DNA of 64,000 nucleotides from Agrobacterium tumefaciens (GTDB lineage: Bacteria; Pseudomonadota; Alphaproteobacteria; Rhizobiales; Rhizobiaceae). The stretch lies in contig NZ_CP039889.1 in the NCBI RefSeq assembly GCF_005221325.1, positions 1,493,501 to 1,557,500 on the forward strand. The letters are read 5' to 3'. The notes under the pieces are model-generated. The model had not been told where the DNA came from and did no database searches. It saw only the letters and a program-made list of their open reading frames with translations. The translations under genes and the position numbers were made by a program. This document shows positions 1 to 11,487 of this stretch, piece after piece (position 1 is the stretch's first letter; each line of letters begins with the position of its first letter).

Positions 1-167
1 AGCTGGCGGGCGAAATGGTGCACGCGGAAATAGGCGCCATCGGCCCCCAGTTCTTCCGCAGCCACGGCGAGGTCGATCGATTGCAGCAGGGTGTCGGCCG
101 CGGAGCGGGTCTGCGACTGGGGCGAGGGCGTCCAGTGGCCGAAGGATAAAAATCCGATCTTTTTCAT
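1..167 (-). CDS. LLM-class flavin-dependent oxidoreductase, N-terminal part (runs off the left edge)
   Basis: Reading the minus strand from the ATG at 165-167 gives 55 residues that begin MKKIGFLSFGHWTPSP and continue through an ADTLLQSIDLAVAAEELGADG stretch to RVHHFARQ at the window edge. This is the first beta-alpha unit of the bacterial luciferase-like monooxygenase fold: a short hydrophobic strand, a helix ending in EELGAD(G), then a strand with paired histidines. Members use reduced flavin and oxygen to oxidise varied substrates; the substrate cannot be told from this fragment. It is transcribed in the same direction as the LysR gene behind it, with a gap of about 135 bases. Only the start is present, so completeness is unknown. 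Confidence 0.75.
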   Translation of the reverse strand, partial: MKKIGFLSFGHWTPSPQSQTRSAADTLLQSIDLAVAAEELGADGAYFRVHHFARQ

Positions 168-302
168 GATGACCTTCCAGATGTCGGAGGATGCCGGTTT
201 TTACAAACCGGCTTCGTGTTGTCAGTCATATAGGCAGCCATGCGCATCCTCCAATCCGCCACCCGTAGACACGGTGTCGCCGAAATGTGAACGATGGCCG
301 TG

Positions 303-1220
303 TCAGGCGATCGACTTGCGATCGAGGATGAAGAGATTTTCATGCGCACGCGCGGTGGTGAGAATGAAATCCATCAGCGAGCGCACGCGGGGCACGTTGG
401 CAAAATCTTGATGGCTGGTCAGCCAATAACCGCGCCGCAGCTCGACATCGCCTGGTAGCACCATCTGCAAATCCGGAAAGCGCGCGGCGATGAAGTTCGG
501 CAGGATGCAGAGGCCACGGCCGCTCAGCGTGGCGGTCAGCTGCGCGAAAATGCTCGAGGACTGGAAGTTGGGGCGCAGGCCGGGCCACACGTCGCGCATG
601 TAATCTAGGCCGGGCGAGAAGATCAGGTCCTGCACGTAACCGATGAAGAAATGATTCGGCAGATCCTCACGCCGGGTAATTTTCGGGTGGCCAGCAAGAT
701 AGGAGCGCGAGGCATAGATATGCAGCGTGTAATCGATGATCTGTTCGTTGATATAGGGGCCGGCTTTCGGCGGATCGAGCGTTACGGCCACATCGGCCTC
801 TTTCCGCGACAATGCCATGATCTGCTGGATCGTCACCATTTCCAACATGATGTGCGGATGGGTGATGGCGAAGTCTTTCAGCCTTTCCACGAAGAAAAAA
901 TTGGAAAAACCTTCCGGAGCGCTGAGGCGCACCACGCCGCGCAGCAGGCTGCCGCTTTCGGAAATATCCGATTGCAGCCGTTCCGCCTCCGCCTCGATGC
1001 GCTCGACGGTATCCACCAGCCGCCGTCCCACTGTCGTCAGCTCGTAACCGCGCGGGTTTCTCTCGAACAGCTTGGTTTTAAGCGAGAATTCCAGCCGGTC
1101 GATATGGCGGGAGACGGTGGCGTGGCTGGTGCGCAGGCTGCGGGCCGCCGATGAGAGCTGTCCGGTGCGGGCCACGGCCAGGAAATATTGCAGGTCGTCC
1201 CAGGTGAAAGGGGTGGCCAT
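303..1220 (-). CDS. LysR-family transcriptional regulator
   Basis: The 305-residue protein has an N-terminal winged helix-turn-helix (about residues 8-65, with AARSLRTSHATVSRHIDRLE as the recognition region) and a C-terminal periplasmic-binding-like effector domain (about 90-295). Length and order are normal for LysR regulators. It is divergent from the nine-gene transport and catabolism operon starting at 1433, so it is the obvious candidate to control that operon, probably in response to the imported compound or a metabolite. The 212-base divergent region holds a clean palindrome (1242-1259) that could be its operator. The effector is unknown. Confidence is high for the family and moderate for the target. 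Confidence 0.93.
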   Translation of the reverse strand: MATPFTWDDLQYFLAVARTGQLSSAARSLRTSHATVSRHIDRLEFSLKTKLFERNPRGYELTTVGRRLVDTVERIEAEAERLQSDISESGSLLRGVVRLSAPEGFSNFFFVERLKDFAITHPHIMLEMVTIQQIMALSRKEADVAVTLDPPKAGPYINEQIIDYTLHIYASRSYLAGHPKITRREDLPNHFFIGYVQDLIFSPGLDYMRDVWPGLRPNFQSSSIFAQLTATLSGRGLCILPNFIAARFPDLQMVLPGDVELRRGYWLTSHQDFANVPRVRSLMDFILTTARAHENLFILDRKSIA

Positions 1221-1241
1221 ATTTGTCTCCCATCAAGAGTT

Positions 1242-1259
1242 CTGTTCAAAAATGAACAG
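1242..1259. promoter_or_regulatory. Palindromic operator candidate between lysR and the ABC operon
   Basis: CTGTTCA-AAAA-TGAACAG is a perfect 7-bp inverted repeat with a 4-base centre. It lies 22-39 bases upstream of the LysR start and about 175 bases upstream of the binding-protein gene. A second GTTC half follows directly (around 1264-1268). An AT-rich dyad close to the regulator's own start is where LysR proteins typically autoregulate. No binding evidence exists here; the assignment rests on symmetry and position. Confidence 0.45.
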
Positions 1260-1432
1260 TTCCTGTTCGCAATTTGATGATGCCCGGCTCTTGTGTCAAC
1301 GGCCGAATTCGAGAAGTCTAGGCTCAGGATGCATCGCTTTGAGGAGGGCGGTGCGGCCATTCGGGTGCAACGGTTTCGTTCACCGTTGCACAGACAATCT
1401 GAGGCTCGCAATCATCTCTGGGAGGAGAAGTC

Positions 1433-2641
1433 ATGCGCAAGAGTATCGTTTTATCCACGGCCATGGCACTGGCCGCCGGCACCGCCGCTTATGCCGCCGA
1501 GATTTCGGACGGCAAGGTCAAGATCGGTATCCTGAACGACCAATCGGGCGTCTACGCCAACTTCGGCGGCAAATACTCTTATGAAGCCGCGAAGATGGCG
1601 GTTGAGGATTTCGGCGGCAAGGTGCTGGGTGCGCCGGTCGAGGTGGTGACGGCCGACCATCAGAACAAGGCGGATGTGGCGTCCAACATTGCCCGCCAAT
1701 GGTACGACACCGAGCAGGTCGATTCGATCATGGAACTGACCTCGTCGTCGGTGGGCCTTGCCGTGCAGGCGCTCTCGAAGGATAAGAAGAAGATCACCGT
1801 CAATACCGGCGCGGCAACCACCGAGCTCACCGGCAAACAGTGCAGCCCCTATGGTTTCCATTGGGCCTATGATACCTATTCGCTGGCAGTCGGCACCGGC
1901 GGCGCGCTCGTCAAGCAGGGCGGCGACAGCTGGTTCTTCCTGACTGCCGACTATGCTTTCGGTTATTCGCTGGAAGAAAACACCGCGAATTTCGTCAAGG
2001 CCAATGGTGGCAAGGTGTTGGGGTCCGTGCGGCATCCGCTGGCGACGACGGATTATTCCTCGTTCCTGTTGCAGGCGCAGTCATCAGGCGCGAAGGTCAT
2101 CGGTCTTGCCAATGCCGGCCTCGACACCTCCAACGCCATCAAGCAGGCGGCCGAATTCGGCATCGTCGCCGGCGGCCAGCGGCTTGCGGCGCTTCTCTTC
2201 ACGCTTGCCGAAGTGCACGGTCTCGGTCTTGAGGCAGCGCAGGGCCTGACGCTGACGGAAGGTTTTTACTGGGACCGTGACGATGAATCCCGCAAATTCG
2301 GTGAGCGTTTCAAGGAACGCACCGGCGCCATGCCGAACATGGTGCATACCGGCACCTATTCCGCCGTGCTGCATTATCTGAAAGCCATCGAAAAGGCCGG
2401 CACCGACGATGCAGACGCCGTCGCCAAGGCCATGAAGGAAATGCCCGTCAACGACGTCTTTGCCAAGGATGGCCATGTAGCCGCCAATGGTCGGATGATT
2501 CACGACATGTACCTCATGGAAGTGAAGAAGCCGGATGAGAGCAAGCAGCCGTGGGATTATTACAAGGTGCTTGCCACCATCCCCGGCAAGGAAGCCTTCA
2601 TGGACCCCGCAAAAAGCGGTTGCCCGCTGGTGACGCAATAA
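1433..2641 (+). CDS. Branched-chain amino acid-type ABC transporter substrate-binding protein
   Basis: The 402-residue protein starts with a Sec signal peptide (MRKSIVLSTAMALAAGTAAYA, cleavage probably after AYA) and continues as a type I periplasmic binding fold of the LivJ/LivK family (ISDGKVKIGILNDQSGVYANFGG onward in the mature protein). It would capture a small amino-acid-like or carboxylate solute in the periplasm. A GGGAGGAG ribosome site precedes the ATG. It is the first gene of the operon, followed at short spacing by two ATPases and two permeases, a complete Liv-type importer. The downstream enzymes handle hydroxyacids and acetoacetate, so the solute may be an alcohol or acid feeding those rather than leucine; this is inference. 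Confidence 0.92.
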   Translation: MRKSIVLSTAMALAAGTAAYAAEISDGKVKIGILNDQSGVYANFGGKYSYEAAKMAVEDFGGKVLGAPVEVVTADHQNKADVASNIARQWYDTEQVDSIMELTSSSVGLAVQALSKDKKKITVNTGAATTELTGKQCSPYGFHWAYDTYSLAVGTGGALVKQGGDSWFFLTADYAFGYSLEENTANFVKANGGKVLGSVRHPLATTDYSSFLLQAQSSGAKVIGLANAGLDTSNAIKQAAEFGIVAGGQRLAALLFTLAEVHGLGLEAAQGLTLTEGFYWDRDDESRKFGERFKERTGAMPNMVHTGTYSAVLHYLKAIEKAGTDDADAVAKAMKEMPVNDVFAKDGHVAANGRMIHDMYLMEVKKPDESKQPWDYYKVLATIPGKEAFMDPAKSGCPLVTQ

Positions 2642-2670
2642 AAGACTGACGCAATAAAGGGGAAAGTTTC

Positions 2671-3456
2671 ATGACGATCGCTCCCGCCCCCGCCGGGCAG
2701 GCTGAACCCCGCGTCGTTCTTTCGGCGCGTGGTCTCAGCAAAACCTTCGGCGCATTCGCGGCCGTGAAAAACGTCGATCTCGACGTCCACCATGCCCGCG
2801 TTCATGCGCTGATCGGCCCAAACGGCGCCGGCAAGACTACGGTCTTTAATCTGTTGACCAAGTTTCTCCAGCCGACGGGCGGAGCGATCACCTTCATGGG
2901 AACGGATATAACAAGGACGCCACCGGACAAGGTGGTGCGTCTCGGCCTCGTCAGGTCTTTCCAGATATCGGCGGTGTTTCCGCATCTGACGGTTCTGGAA
3001 AACGTACGGGTTGCGTTGCAGCGTCCGAATGGCCTTGCAACGCAGTTCTGGTTGCCGCTCTCCTCTCTCGACAGGCTGAATGCCCGCGCCGAGGAGCTGA
3101 TCGCCATGGTCGGTCTGGTCAGGGAAAAACATGCGCTTGCGGCCGATCTGTCTTACGGCCGCAAGCGTGTTCTGGAAATCGCCACCACGCTGGCGCTCGA
3201 TCCGAAGGTTCTGCTGCTGGATGAGCCGATGGCCGGCATGGGTGGGGAAGACGTCTCCCATGTCGCCGAACTCATCCGCGAGGTGGCAAAGACACGCGCG
3301 GTGCTGATGGTCGAACATAATCTGAAAGTCGTGGCCGATATCTGCCACCACGTCACGGTTCTGCAGCGCGGTGAAATTCTGGCGGAGGGCGATTACGCCG
3401 CCGTTTCCGCTGATCCGCGCGTGCGCACGGCCTATATGGGCACGGAGGAGGCTTGA
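2671..3456 (+). CDS. Liv-type ABC transporter ATP-binding protein (LivG-like)
   Basis: The 261-residue cytosolic ATPase has Walker A GPNGAGKT at residues 49-56, an LSYGR variant of the ABC signature (the LSYG form is usual in LivG proteins), Walker B LLLDEP and a switch histidine in MVEHNLK. It would pair with the LivF-like ATPase that follows one base after its stop codon. The first 15 residues are a non-conserved extension. It energises uptake of the solute bound by the upstream periplasmic protein. Confidence 0.93.
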   Translation: MTIAPAPAGQAEPRVVLSARGLSKTFGAFAAVKNVDLDVHHARVHALIGPNGAGKTTVFNLLTKFLQPTGGAITFMGTDITRTPPDKVVRLGLVRSFQISAVFPHLTVLENVRVALQRPNGLATQFWLPLSSLDRLNARAEELIAMVGLVREKHALAADLSYGRKRVLEIATTLALDPKVLLLDEPMAGMGGEDVSHVAELIREVAKTRAVLMVEHNLKVVADICHHVTVLQRGEILAEGDYAAVSADPRVRTAYMGTEEA

Positions 3457-3457
3457 T

Positions 3458-4159
3458 ATGGCGGCAATGCTCGAAGTCTCCAACCTGAAATCCTGGTATG
3501 GCGAAAGCCAGGCCCTGCACGGCGTCGACCTGACCGTCGGCGAAGGCGAAACCATCACCATTCTCGGGCGCAACGGTGTCGGCAAAACCACGACGTTGCG
3601 CACCATCATGGGCATCATCCGCAACCGCAAAGGCGTGATCAAACTCGGTGGCAAGGATATGATGCCGGTGCCGCTGCATCGCACGGCGAAATACGGCATT
3701 GGTTTCGTACCGGAAGAGCGCGGCATATTCGCGACGCTGAGTGTCGAGGAAAACCTGAAGCTGCCGCCCGTGGTCGCCTCCGGCGGCATGACGCTCGATG
3801 AAATCTATGAATTGTTCCCCAATCTCCATGAGCGCCGCACCAGCCCCGGCACCAAGCTTTCCGGCGGCGAGCAGCAGATGCTGGCCATGGCGCGCATCCT
3901 GCGCACCGGGGTGAAGGTGCTGTTGCTTGACGAACCGACCGAGGGGCTTGCACCCGTTATCGTGCAGCGCATTGGCGAGGTGCTGCAAAAGCTGAAGAGC
4001 CGCGGCATGACCGTGGTTCTGGTCGAGCAGAATTTCCGTTTCGCCAGCCGCATCGCCGACCGCTTCTACCTGATGGATCACGGCCAGATGGTCAGCAATT
4101 TCCCGGTGGGCGAGCTTTCCGGCCGCATGGGCGAACTTAATAAAGTGCTGGGGGTTTAA
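3458..4159 (+). CDS. Liv-type ABC transporter ATP-binding protein (LivF-like)
   Basis: The start is taken at the ATG at 3458, one base after the stop of the preceding ATPase and just downstream of a GGAGGAGG ribosome site inside that gene; a longer reading into the upstream gene is not needed. The 233-residue product has Walker A GRNGVGKT (37-44), the LSGGEQQML signature, Walker B LLLDEPTEGL and the VLVEQNF switch region, the normal LivF pattern. It forms the second half of the ATPase pair of the importer. Confidence 0.94.
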   Translation: MAAMLEVSNLKSWYGESQALHGVDLTVGEGETITILGRNGVGKTTTLRTIMGIIRNRKGVIKLGGKDMMPVPLHRTAKYGIGFVPEERGIFATLSVEENLKLPPVVASGGMTLDEIYELFPNLHERRTSPGTKLSGGEQQMLAMARILRTGVKVLLLDEPTEGLAPVIVQRIGEVLQKLKSRGMTVVLVEQNFRFASRIADRFYLMDHGQMVSNFPVGELSGRMGELNKVLGV

Positions 4160-4161
4160 CG

Positions 4162-5049
4162 ATGACGATGATCTTCGGCATTCCAATTCAGGCCCTGCTC
4201 GGGCAATTGTTGATCGGCCTCATCAACGGCTCGTTTTACGCCTTGCTGTCGCTCGGCCTTGCCGTCATTTTCGGCCTGCTGCGCGTCATCAACTTTGCGC
4301 ATGGCGCGCAATATATGCTCGGCGCTTTTGTCGCCTTCCTCGGCCTGCAATATTTCGGCATCAATTTCTGGGCGGCGCTCGTCGTGACGCCGCTCGTCGT
4401 TGCGCTTTTCGGCGCGATCGTTGAACGCTTCCTGCTGTCGCGGCTTTATGATCTCGATCCGCTTTACGGTCTGCTTTTCACCTTCGGCCTGGCGCTGGTG
4501 GTGGAAGGCACGTTCCGCTGGCTTTATGGCGCGGCCGGCCAGCCCTATTCGGTGCCGCGCGAGCTTGCCGGCGGCACCAATCTTGGCTTCATGTTCCTGC
4601 CGAATTATCGCGCCTTCGTTGTCGTCATTTCACTGGTCGCCTGCCTTGCCACCTGGGCGCTGATCGAAAAAACCCGGCTTGGTTCCTATCTGCGGGCGGC
4701 GACGGAAAACCCGACGCTGGTGCAGGCTTTCGGCATCAACGTCCCGGTGCTCCTGACGCTGACCTACGCATTGGGTGCCAGCCTTGCAGGCTTCACCGGC
4801 GTGCTGGCAGCACCCATCTATCAGGTCTCGCCGCTGATGGGCACCAACCTCATCATCGTCGTCTTCGCCGTGGTGGTCGTCGGCGGCATGGGGTCGATCA
4901 TGGGGGCCATCGTCACCGGTTACATGCTCGGCATCGCCGAAGGTCTGACCAAGGTGTTTTACCCTGAGGCCTCCAACATCGTCATCTTCGTCATCATGGC
5001 CTTTGTGCTGCTCATCCGCCCCGCCGGACTTTTCGGAAAGGACGCCTGA
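4162..5049 (+). CDS. Liv-type ABC transporter permease (LivH-like)
   Basis: The 295-residue protein is almost entirely hydrophobic, with about eight membrane segments. It has the typical LivH opening (NGSFYALLSLGLAVIFGLLR followed by VINFAHG) and the late GGMGSIMGAIVTGY coupling region. Its start is two bases after the LivF stop, which suggests translational coupling. It forms the translocation channel together with the LivM-like permease next to it. Confidence 0.94.
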   Translation: MTMIFGIPIQALLGQLLIGLINGSFYALLSLGLAVIFGLLRVINFAHGAQYMLGAFVAFLGLQYFGINFWAALVVTPLVVALFGAIVERFLLSRLYDLDPLYGLLFTFGLALVVEGTFRWLYGAAGQPYSVPRELAGGTNLGFMFLPNYRAFVVVISLVACLATWALIEKTRLGSYLRAATENPTLVQAFGINVPVLLTLTYALGASLAGFTGVLAAPIYQVSPLMGTNLIIVVFAVVVVGGMGSIMGAIVTGYMLGIAEGLTKVFYPEASNIVIFVIMAFVLLIRPAGLFGKDA

Positions 5050-5050
5050 T

Positions 5051-6058
5051 ATGTCCAAAGCCACCCATAGCCCCACCGCCGGAGCGATGCCGCAGACGGA
5101 AGTTTCCGCGACTGCCGGCACCATCAAGACTGTCCTCATTGTTGCGGGGCTTGCCGTCCTCATCGCCGCGCCGATGTTCGTTTATCCGATCTTTCTGATG
5201 AAGCTCCTGTGCTTTGCGCTGTTTGCCTGCGCCTTCAATCTGTTGATCGGTTACACCGGGCTGCTGTCCTTCGGCCATGCGGCGTTTTTCGGCGGTGCCG
5301 CCTATTTCACCGCCTATTCGGTGAAAGAATGGGGCGTGACGCCGGAGATCGGTCTTGTCATCGGCATGGCGGGTGCGGCCCTTCTCGGTCTCGTCATCGG
5401 CTTTTTCGCCATCCGCCGCCAGGGCATCTATTTCGCCATGATCACGCTGGCGCTTTCGCAGATGTTCTATTTCTTCTGCCTTCAGGCACCGTTTACCCAT
5501 GGCGAGGATGGCTTGCAGGGCGTGCCGCGCGGCCACCTCTTCGGCCTTCTCGATCTTAACGCGCCGCTCAACATCTACTACACGGTGCTGGCATTTTTCG
5601 TGCTCGCTCTTCTGATCATCTGGCGCTTCGTCAATTCGCCTTTCGGCATGATCCTGAAATCCATCCGTGAAAACGAGCAGCGCGCCATTTCGCTGGGCTA
5701 CAGTGTGCAGCGCTACAAGCTCGGTGCTTTCGTCATGTCGGCGGCGCTTGCCGGTCTTGCGGGCGGGCTGAAGGCGCTGGTCTTCCAGTTTGCGACGCTG
5801 ACCGACGTCACCTGGCAGATGTCCGGCGAGGTCATTCTGATGACGCTGCTCGGCGGCATCGGCACGATGATCGGCCCGATCTTCGGCGCGGGCCTCGTCG
5901 TCACCTTGCAGAACTATCTCGCGACATCGGATTTTCCGGTCACCATCATTACCGGCCTTGTGTTCATGGCCTGCGTTCTGGTGTTCCGGCGCGGTTTGAT
6001 CGGCGAGTTTTACGCGTCGCGGCTTGGGAGAAAACTCGGCTTCCAGCACCGCGGCTAG
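5051..6058 (+). CDS. Liv-type ABC transporter permease (LivM-like)
   Basis: The ATG at 5051 is one base after the LivH stop and gives 335 residues. After a roughly 30-residue soluble N-terminus come multiple membrane helices, the conserved LLIGYTGLLSFGHAAFFGGA segment, and the cytoplasmic ENEQRAISLGYSVQRYKLGA loop that contacts the ATPases. This completes a five-component importer on one transcript. A longer reading from 5003 overlaps livH and is not needed. Confidence 0.94.
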   Translation: MSKATHSPTAGAMPQTEVSATAGTIKTVLIVAGLAVLIAAPMFVYPIFLMKLLCFALFACAFNLLIGYTGLLSFGHAAFFGGAAYFTAYSVKEWGVTPEIGLVIGMAGAALLGLVIGFFAIRRQGIYFAMITLALSQMFYFFCLQAPFTHGEDGLQGVPRGHLFGLLDLNAPLNIYYTVLAFFVLALLIIWRFVNSPFGMILKSIRENEQRAISLGYSVQRYKLGAFVMSAALAGLAGGLKALVFQFATLTDVTWQMSGEVILMTLLGGIGTMIGPIFGAGLVVTLQNYLATSDFPVTIITGLVFMACVLVFRRGLIGEFYASRLGRKLGFQHRG

Positions 6059-6133
6059 ACATTTTTGAAAACACTGGAAAAGGCCACCCCCGCGTCAGGG
6101 ACGACGCGGCAAGGGTGGCGTATGGAGAAGAGC

Positions 6134-7729
6134 ATGGGGGACTATGACTATATCGTCATCGGAGCGGGGAGTGCCGGATGCGTTCTCGCCAACCGCCTTT
6201 CGAAGGATCCGAACAACCGCGTCCTGCTTTTGGAAGCCGGCGGCAATGACAATTACCACTGGATCCATATTCCCGTCGGTTATCTCTATTGCATCAACAA
6301 TCCGCGCACGGACTGGTGTTTCAAGACGGCGGAAGAGCCGGGGCTCAACGGCCGCGCGCTGATCTATCCGCGCGGCAAGGTTCTGGGTGGCTGCTCCTCC
6401 ATCAACGGCATGATCTATATGCGTGGTCAGGCGCGCGACTATGACGTCTGGCGCCAGCTGGGCTGCGAGGGCTGGGGCTGGAGCGACATCCTGCCCTATT
6501 TCCTGAAGTCGGAGGATTTTTACCGCGGCAAGAACGACATGCATTCCAGCGGCGGCGAATGGCGGGTGGAGAAAGCCCGCGTGCGCTGGGATGTGCTTGA
6601 TGCCTTCCAGAAGGCGGCAGGCGAAGCCGGCATTCCCGCGACCGACGATTTCAACCGGGGCGACAATGAGGGTGCGGGTTATTTCGACGTCAACCAGCGT
6701 TCGGGCTGGCGCTGGAATACGGCCAAGGCGTTTCTGAAGCCGGCACTCGGCCGCAAGAATCTTACGGTTCTGACCAAGGCGCATGTCAAGCGCCTGATCA
6801 TCGAGGAGGGCCGCGTTACGGGCGTCGAATTTCACCATGACGGCGTCCTGAAAAAGATGCGTGCACGGCGCGAGACAGTGCTGTCAGCCGGGGCGATCGG
6901 CTCACCGCATATTCTGGAGCTTTCCGGTGTCGGCCGTGGCGACGTGCTTCAGGCCGCCGGTATCGACACCGTGGCGGAAGTTCAGGGCGTGGGCGAGAAC
7001 CTGCAGGACCATCTGCAATTGCGCATGGTTTATAAGGTCTCCGGCGTCCTGACGCTGAATGAACGGGCCTCCACCCTGTTCGGCAAGGCGCGGATCGGCC
7101 TTGAATATGCGCTGACGCGCTCCGGGCCGATGTCGATGGCGCCGAGCCAGCTTGGTGTTTTCACCCGTTCTTCGCCGGAAAAGGAAACCGCCGATCTGGA
7201 ATATCATGTCCAGCCGGTTTCACTCGACAAGTTCGGTGATCCGGTTCACACTTTTCCGGCCATTACCGCGAGTGTCTGTAATCTGCGGCCGGAAAGCCGG
7301 GGCTCAGTGCATGTGAAAGGACCGGATTTCGCCATGCAGCCGGAAATCCGCCCGAACTATCTTTCCACCGAAGGCGACCGCCAGGTGGCAATTGATTCCA
7401 TGCGGCTGACGCGTCGCATCGTCGCCCAGCCGGCGTTTTCCCGCTTCAACCCGCAGGAATACCGGCCCGGTCCGTCGTTCGAAAACGACAATGATCTCGC
7501 CAAGGCGGCGGGCGATATCGGCACCACCATCTTCCACCCCGTCGGCACGCTGCGCATGGGGTCGGATACGGAGAGCGTTGTCGATGCGCGGCTGAAACTC
7601 CGCAGGCTTGCGGGGCTGCGCGTTGCCGACGCCTCGGTGATGCCGCGCATCACCTCCGGAAACACCAATTCCCCGACGATCATGATTGCCGAAAAGGCCG
7701 CCGACATGATCCTTGCGGATAATCGCTGA
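6134..7729 (+). CDS. GMC-family FAD-dependent oxidoreductase (choline/alcohol dehydrogenase-like)
   Basis: The start is taken at ATG 6134, preceded by GGAG at a usable distance; ATG 6122 in frame is possible. The 531-residue product has the N-terminal FAD-binding motif [10 protein letters not shown], the first GMC signature [14 protein letters not shown], the second signature around [15 protein letters not shown], and the C-terminal pair [11 protein letters not shown] and [15 protein letters not shown] that carries the catalytic His/Asn region. GMC enzymes oxidise primary alcohols to aldehydes. Lying between a solute importer and a hydroxyacid dehydrogenase, it probably carries out the first oxidation of the imported compound. 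The substrate is not determinable. Confidence 0.92.
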   Translation: MGDYDYIVIGAGSAGCVLANRLSKDPNNRVLLLEAGGNDNYHWIHIPVGYLYCINNPRTDWCFKTAEEPGLNGRALIYPRGKVLGGCSSINGMIYMRGQARDYDVWRQLGCEGWGWSDILPYFLKSEDFYRGKNDMHSSGGEWRVEKARVRWDVLDAFQKAAGEAGIPATDDFNRGDNEGAGYFDVNQRSGWRWNTAKAFLKPALGRKNLTVLTKAHVKRLIIEEGRVTGVEFHHDGVLKKMRARRETVLSAGAIGSPHILELSGVGRGDVLQAAGIDTVAEVQGVGENLQDHLQLRMVYKVSGVLTLNERASTLFGKARIGLEYALTRSGPMSMAPSQLGVFTRSSPEKETADLEYHVQPVSLDKFGDPVHTFPAITASVCNLRPESRGSVHVKGPDFAMQPEIRPNYLSTEGDRQVAIDSMRLTRRIVAQPAFSRFNPQEYRPGPSFENDNDLAKAAGDIGTTIFHPVGTLRMGSDTESVVDARLKLRRLAGLRVADASVMPRITSGNTNSPTIMIAEKAADMILADNR

Positions 7730-7742
7730 AAGGAGCGCTCCG

Positions 7743-8623
7743 ATGAAGACCGTCGCTTTTCTCGGGCTGGGACATATGGGCCTGCCGATGGCCGCCAATC
7801 TCGTCAAGGCGGGTTACACCGTCAGGGGTTACGACCTTTCCGAAGCCTGCCGTGCGGCGGCGAAGGAGGCCGGCATTCCCGTGGCAGTGGATTCTGCCGA
7901 AGCGACCGACGCGGCGGAAGTGATCATCACCATGTTGCCGAAGGGTGAACATGTCGTTTCGGTCTATGGCGATCTGGTTCGAAAGGTCTCCGCTGGAACG
8001 CTGCTTATCGATTGCTCGACGGTGGATATGGAAAGCGCGCTGAAAGCGCATGACCTTGCCGCTTCCGCCGGTTGCCCCTCGGTCGATGCCCCCGTTTCCG
8101 GCGGCACGGGTGGCGCGGCAGCCGGCACCCTGACCTTCATGTGCGGCGGCGAGGCGGAGGCTTTCTCGGCGGCAAAGCCGGTGCTGGAGGCGATGGGCAA
8201 GAAGATCGTGCATTGCGGCAAGGGCGGTAATGGTCAAGCGGCGAAGATCTGCAACAACATGATCCTCGGCATTTCCATGATCGCGGTTTCAGAAGCCTTC
8301 GTGCTCGGTGAAAAGCTTGGGCTTTCGCATCAGGCGCTGTTCGATGTTGCCTCCACTTCCTCGGGGCAATGCTGGTCGCTCACCACCTATTGCCCAGTGC
8401 CGGGGCCGGTGCCGACATCGCCTGCCAACAAGGACTACCAACCGGGTTTTGCTGCGGCCTTGATGCTGAAGGATCTGAAATTGTCGCAGGCAGCGGCCAA
8501 TGGCACGGGTGTTTCCACTCCGCTTGGGGCTGCGGCATCGGCGCTTTATGAAAACTTCGTCGGCGAAGGTGGCGGTGAGCGCGATTTTTCCGCCATTGTC
8601 GAAATGCTGCGCGGAGGCGAAGC

Positions 8624-8627
<4 letters not shown>
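7743..8627 (+). CDS. mmsB: 3-hydroxyisobutyrate dehydrogenase-family protein
   Basis: The 294-residue protein shows the beta-hydroxyacid dehydrogenase pattern: nucleotide-binding FLGLGHMGLPMAANL near the N-terminus, substrate motif DAPVSGGTGGA, and the catalytic-lysine motif GGNGQAAKICNNM. The family oxidises beta-hydroxyacids such as 3-hydroxyisobutyrate to the semialdehyde with NAD(P). A GGAGC ribosome site precedes ATG 7743. The stop overlaps the next start (ATGA), so it is coupled to acetoacetyl-CoA synthetase. The symbol reflects family similarity; a valine-pathway role is not proven because the rest of that pathway is absent here. Confidence 0.85.
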
Positions 8628-10579
<1,952 letters not shown>

Positions 10580-10583
10580 GCCG

Positions 10584-11369
10584 ATGGAGGATCAACCGAA
10601 AACCGTGCTGGTCACGGGTTCCACCAGCGGCATCGGGCTCGCCATCGCCAAACGTTTTGCCGAAGCCGGGTTTCTGGTCGCGGTGCATGGCGTGGAGACG
10701 ACGGAGGAGGGCGCTCAGGCCCTTGAAGCGGTTGCGAAAGTGGCGCGGCATCGGCCGGTCTATTTTTCCGCCAATCTCGCCCATTATGACGAGAGCGCGC
10801 AGCTACCGGATGCCGTCATCGCCGAATTCGGCCATATCGATGTGCTGGTCAACAATGCGGGCATCCAGAAGGTCGCGCCGATCGACGAATTCGATTTTGC
10901 CGATTTTTCTCGCATCGCCGCGATCTCGCTCGACAGCGCTTTCCATACGATCCATGCGGCTCTGCCGGGCATGAAGGAAAGGGGCTGGGGCCGCATCGTC
11001 AACATCGCGTCTGCGCATGGATTACGCGCCTCGCCCTTCAAGGGACCTTATGTGGCGACCAAACATGCGGTGGTGGGGCTGACGAAAAGCGTCGCGCTGG
11101 AAGTGGCCGAGCTTGGCATCACCTGCAATGCCATCTGCCCCGGTTATGTCTGGACCCCGCTTGTCGCCGCTCAGGTTGCAGATCAGGCGCGGGTGCATGG
11201 CATGAGCGAAGAGGAGGTGGTGAAGAAGGTGATGCTTGCCCCACAGCCGACCAGACGGTTCGTTCAGCCGGAGGAAGTGGCGGAAATGGCGCTTTATCTT
11301 GCAGGCGATATGGCGCGCTCCATCACCGGCACGACGATTTCCATCGATGGCGGCTGGACCGCGAAATAA
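10584..11369 (+). CDS. bdhA: 3-hydroxybutyrate dehydrogenase (SDR family)
   Basis: The 261-residue classical short-chain dehydrogenase has the cofactor motif VTGSTSGIGLAIA, NNAG, a catalytic serine in NIASAHGL and the YVATK active-site motif. The ending SIDGGWTAK and the internal GPYVATKHAVVGLTKSVALE are typical of D-3-hydroxybutyrate dehydrogenases. It interconverts 3-hydroxybutyrate and acetoacetate with NAD. It is the last gene of the operon; no strong terminator follows. Alternative SDR substrates cannot be excluded from sequence alone, but the adjacent acetoacetyl-CoA synthetase supports the call. Confidence 0.88.
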   Translation: MEDQPKTVLVTGSTSGIGLAIAKRFAEAGFLVAVHGVETTEEGAQALEAVAKVARHRPVYFSANLAHYDESAQLPDAVIAEFGHIDVLVNNAGIQKVAPIDEFDFADFSRIAAISLDSAFHTIHAALPGMKERGWGRIVNIASAHGLRASPFKGPYVATKHAVVGLTKSVALEVAELGITCNAICPGYVWTPLVAAQVADQARVHGMSEEEVVKKVMLAPQPTRRFVQPEEVAEMALYLAGDMARSITGTTISIDGGWTAK

Positions 11370-11487
11370 TTTTCACGCACTCGTCTTTAGCGAACCGTCT
11401 CGCCTCCTTCCCGTATTGTTAGGCGATTTCAATCCTATATAGTTTTCATGGACAGCGGGGTCAGCGCGACGTTCACGGAAAAGCGGC

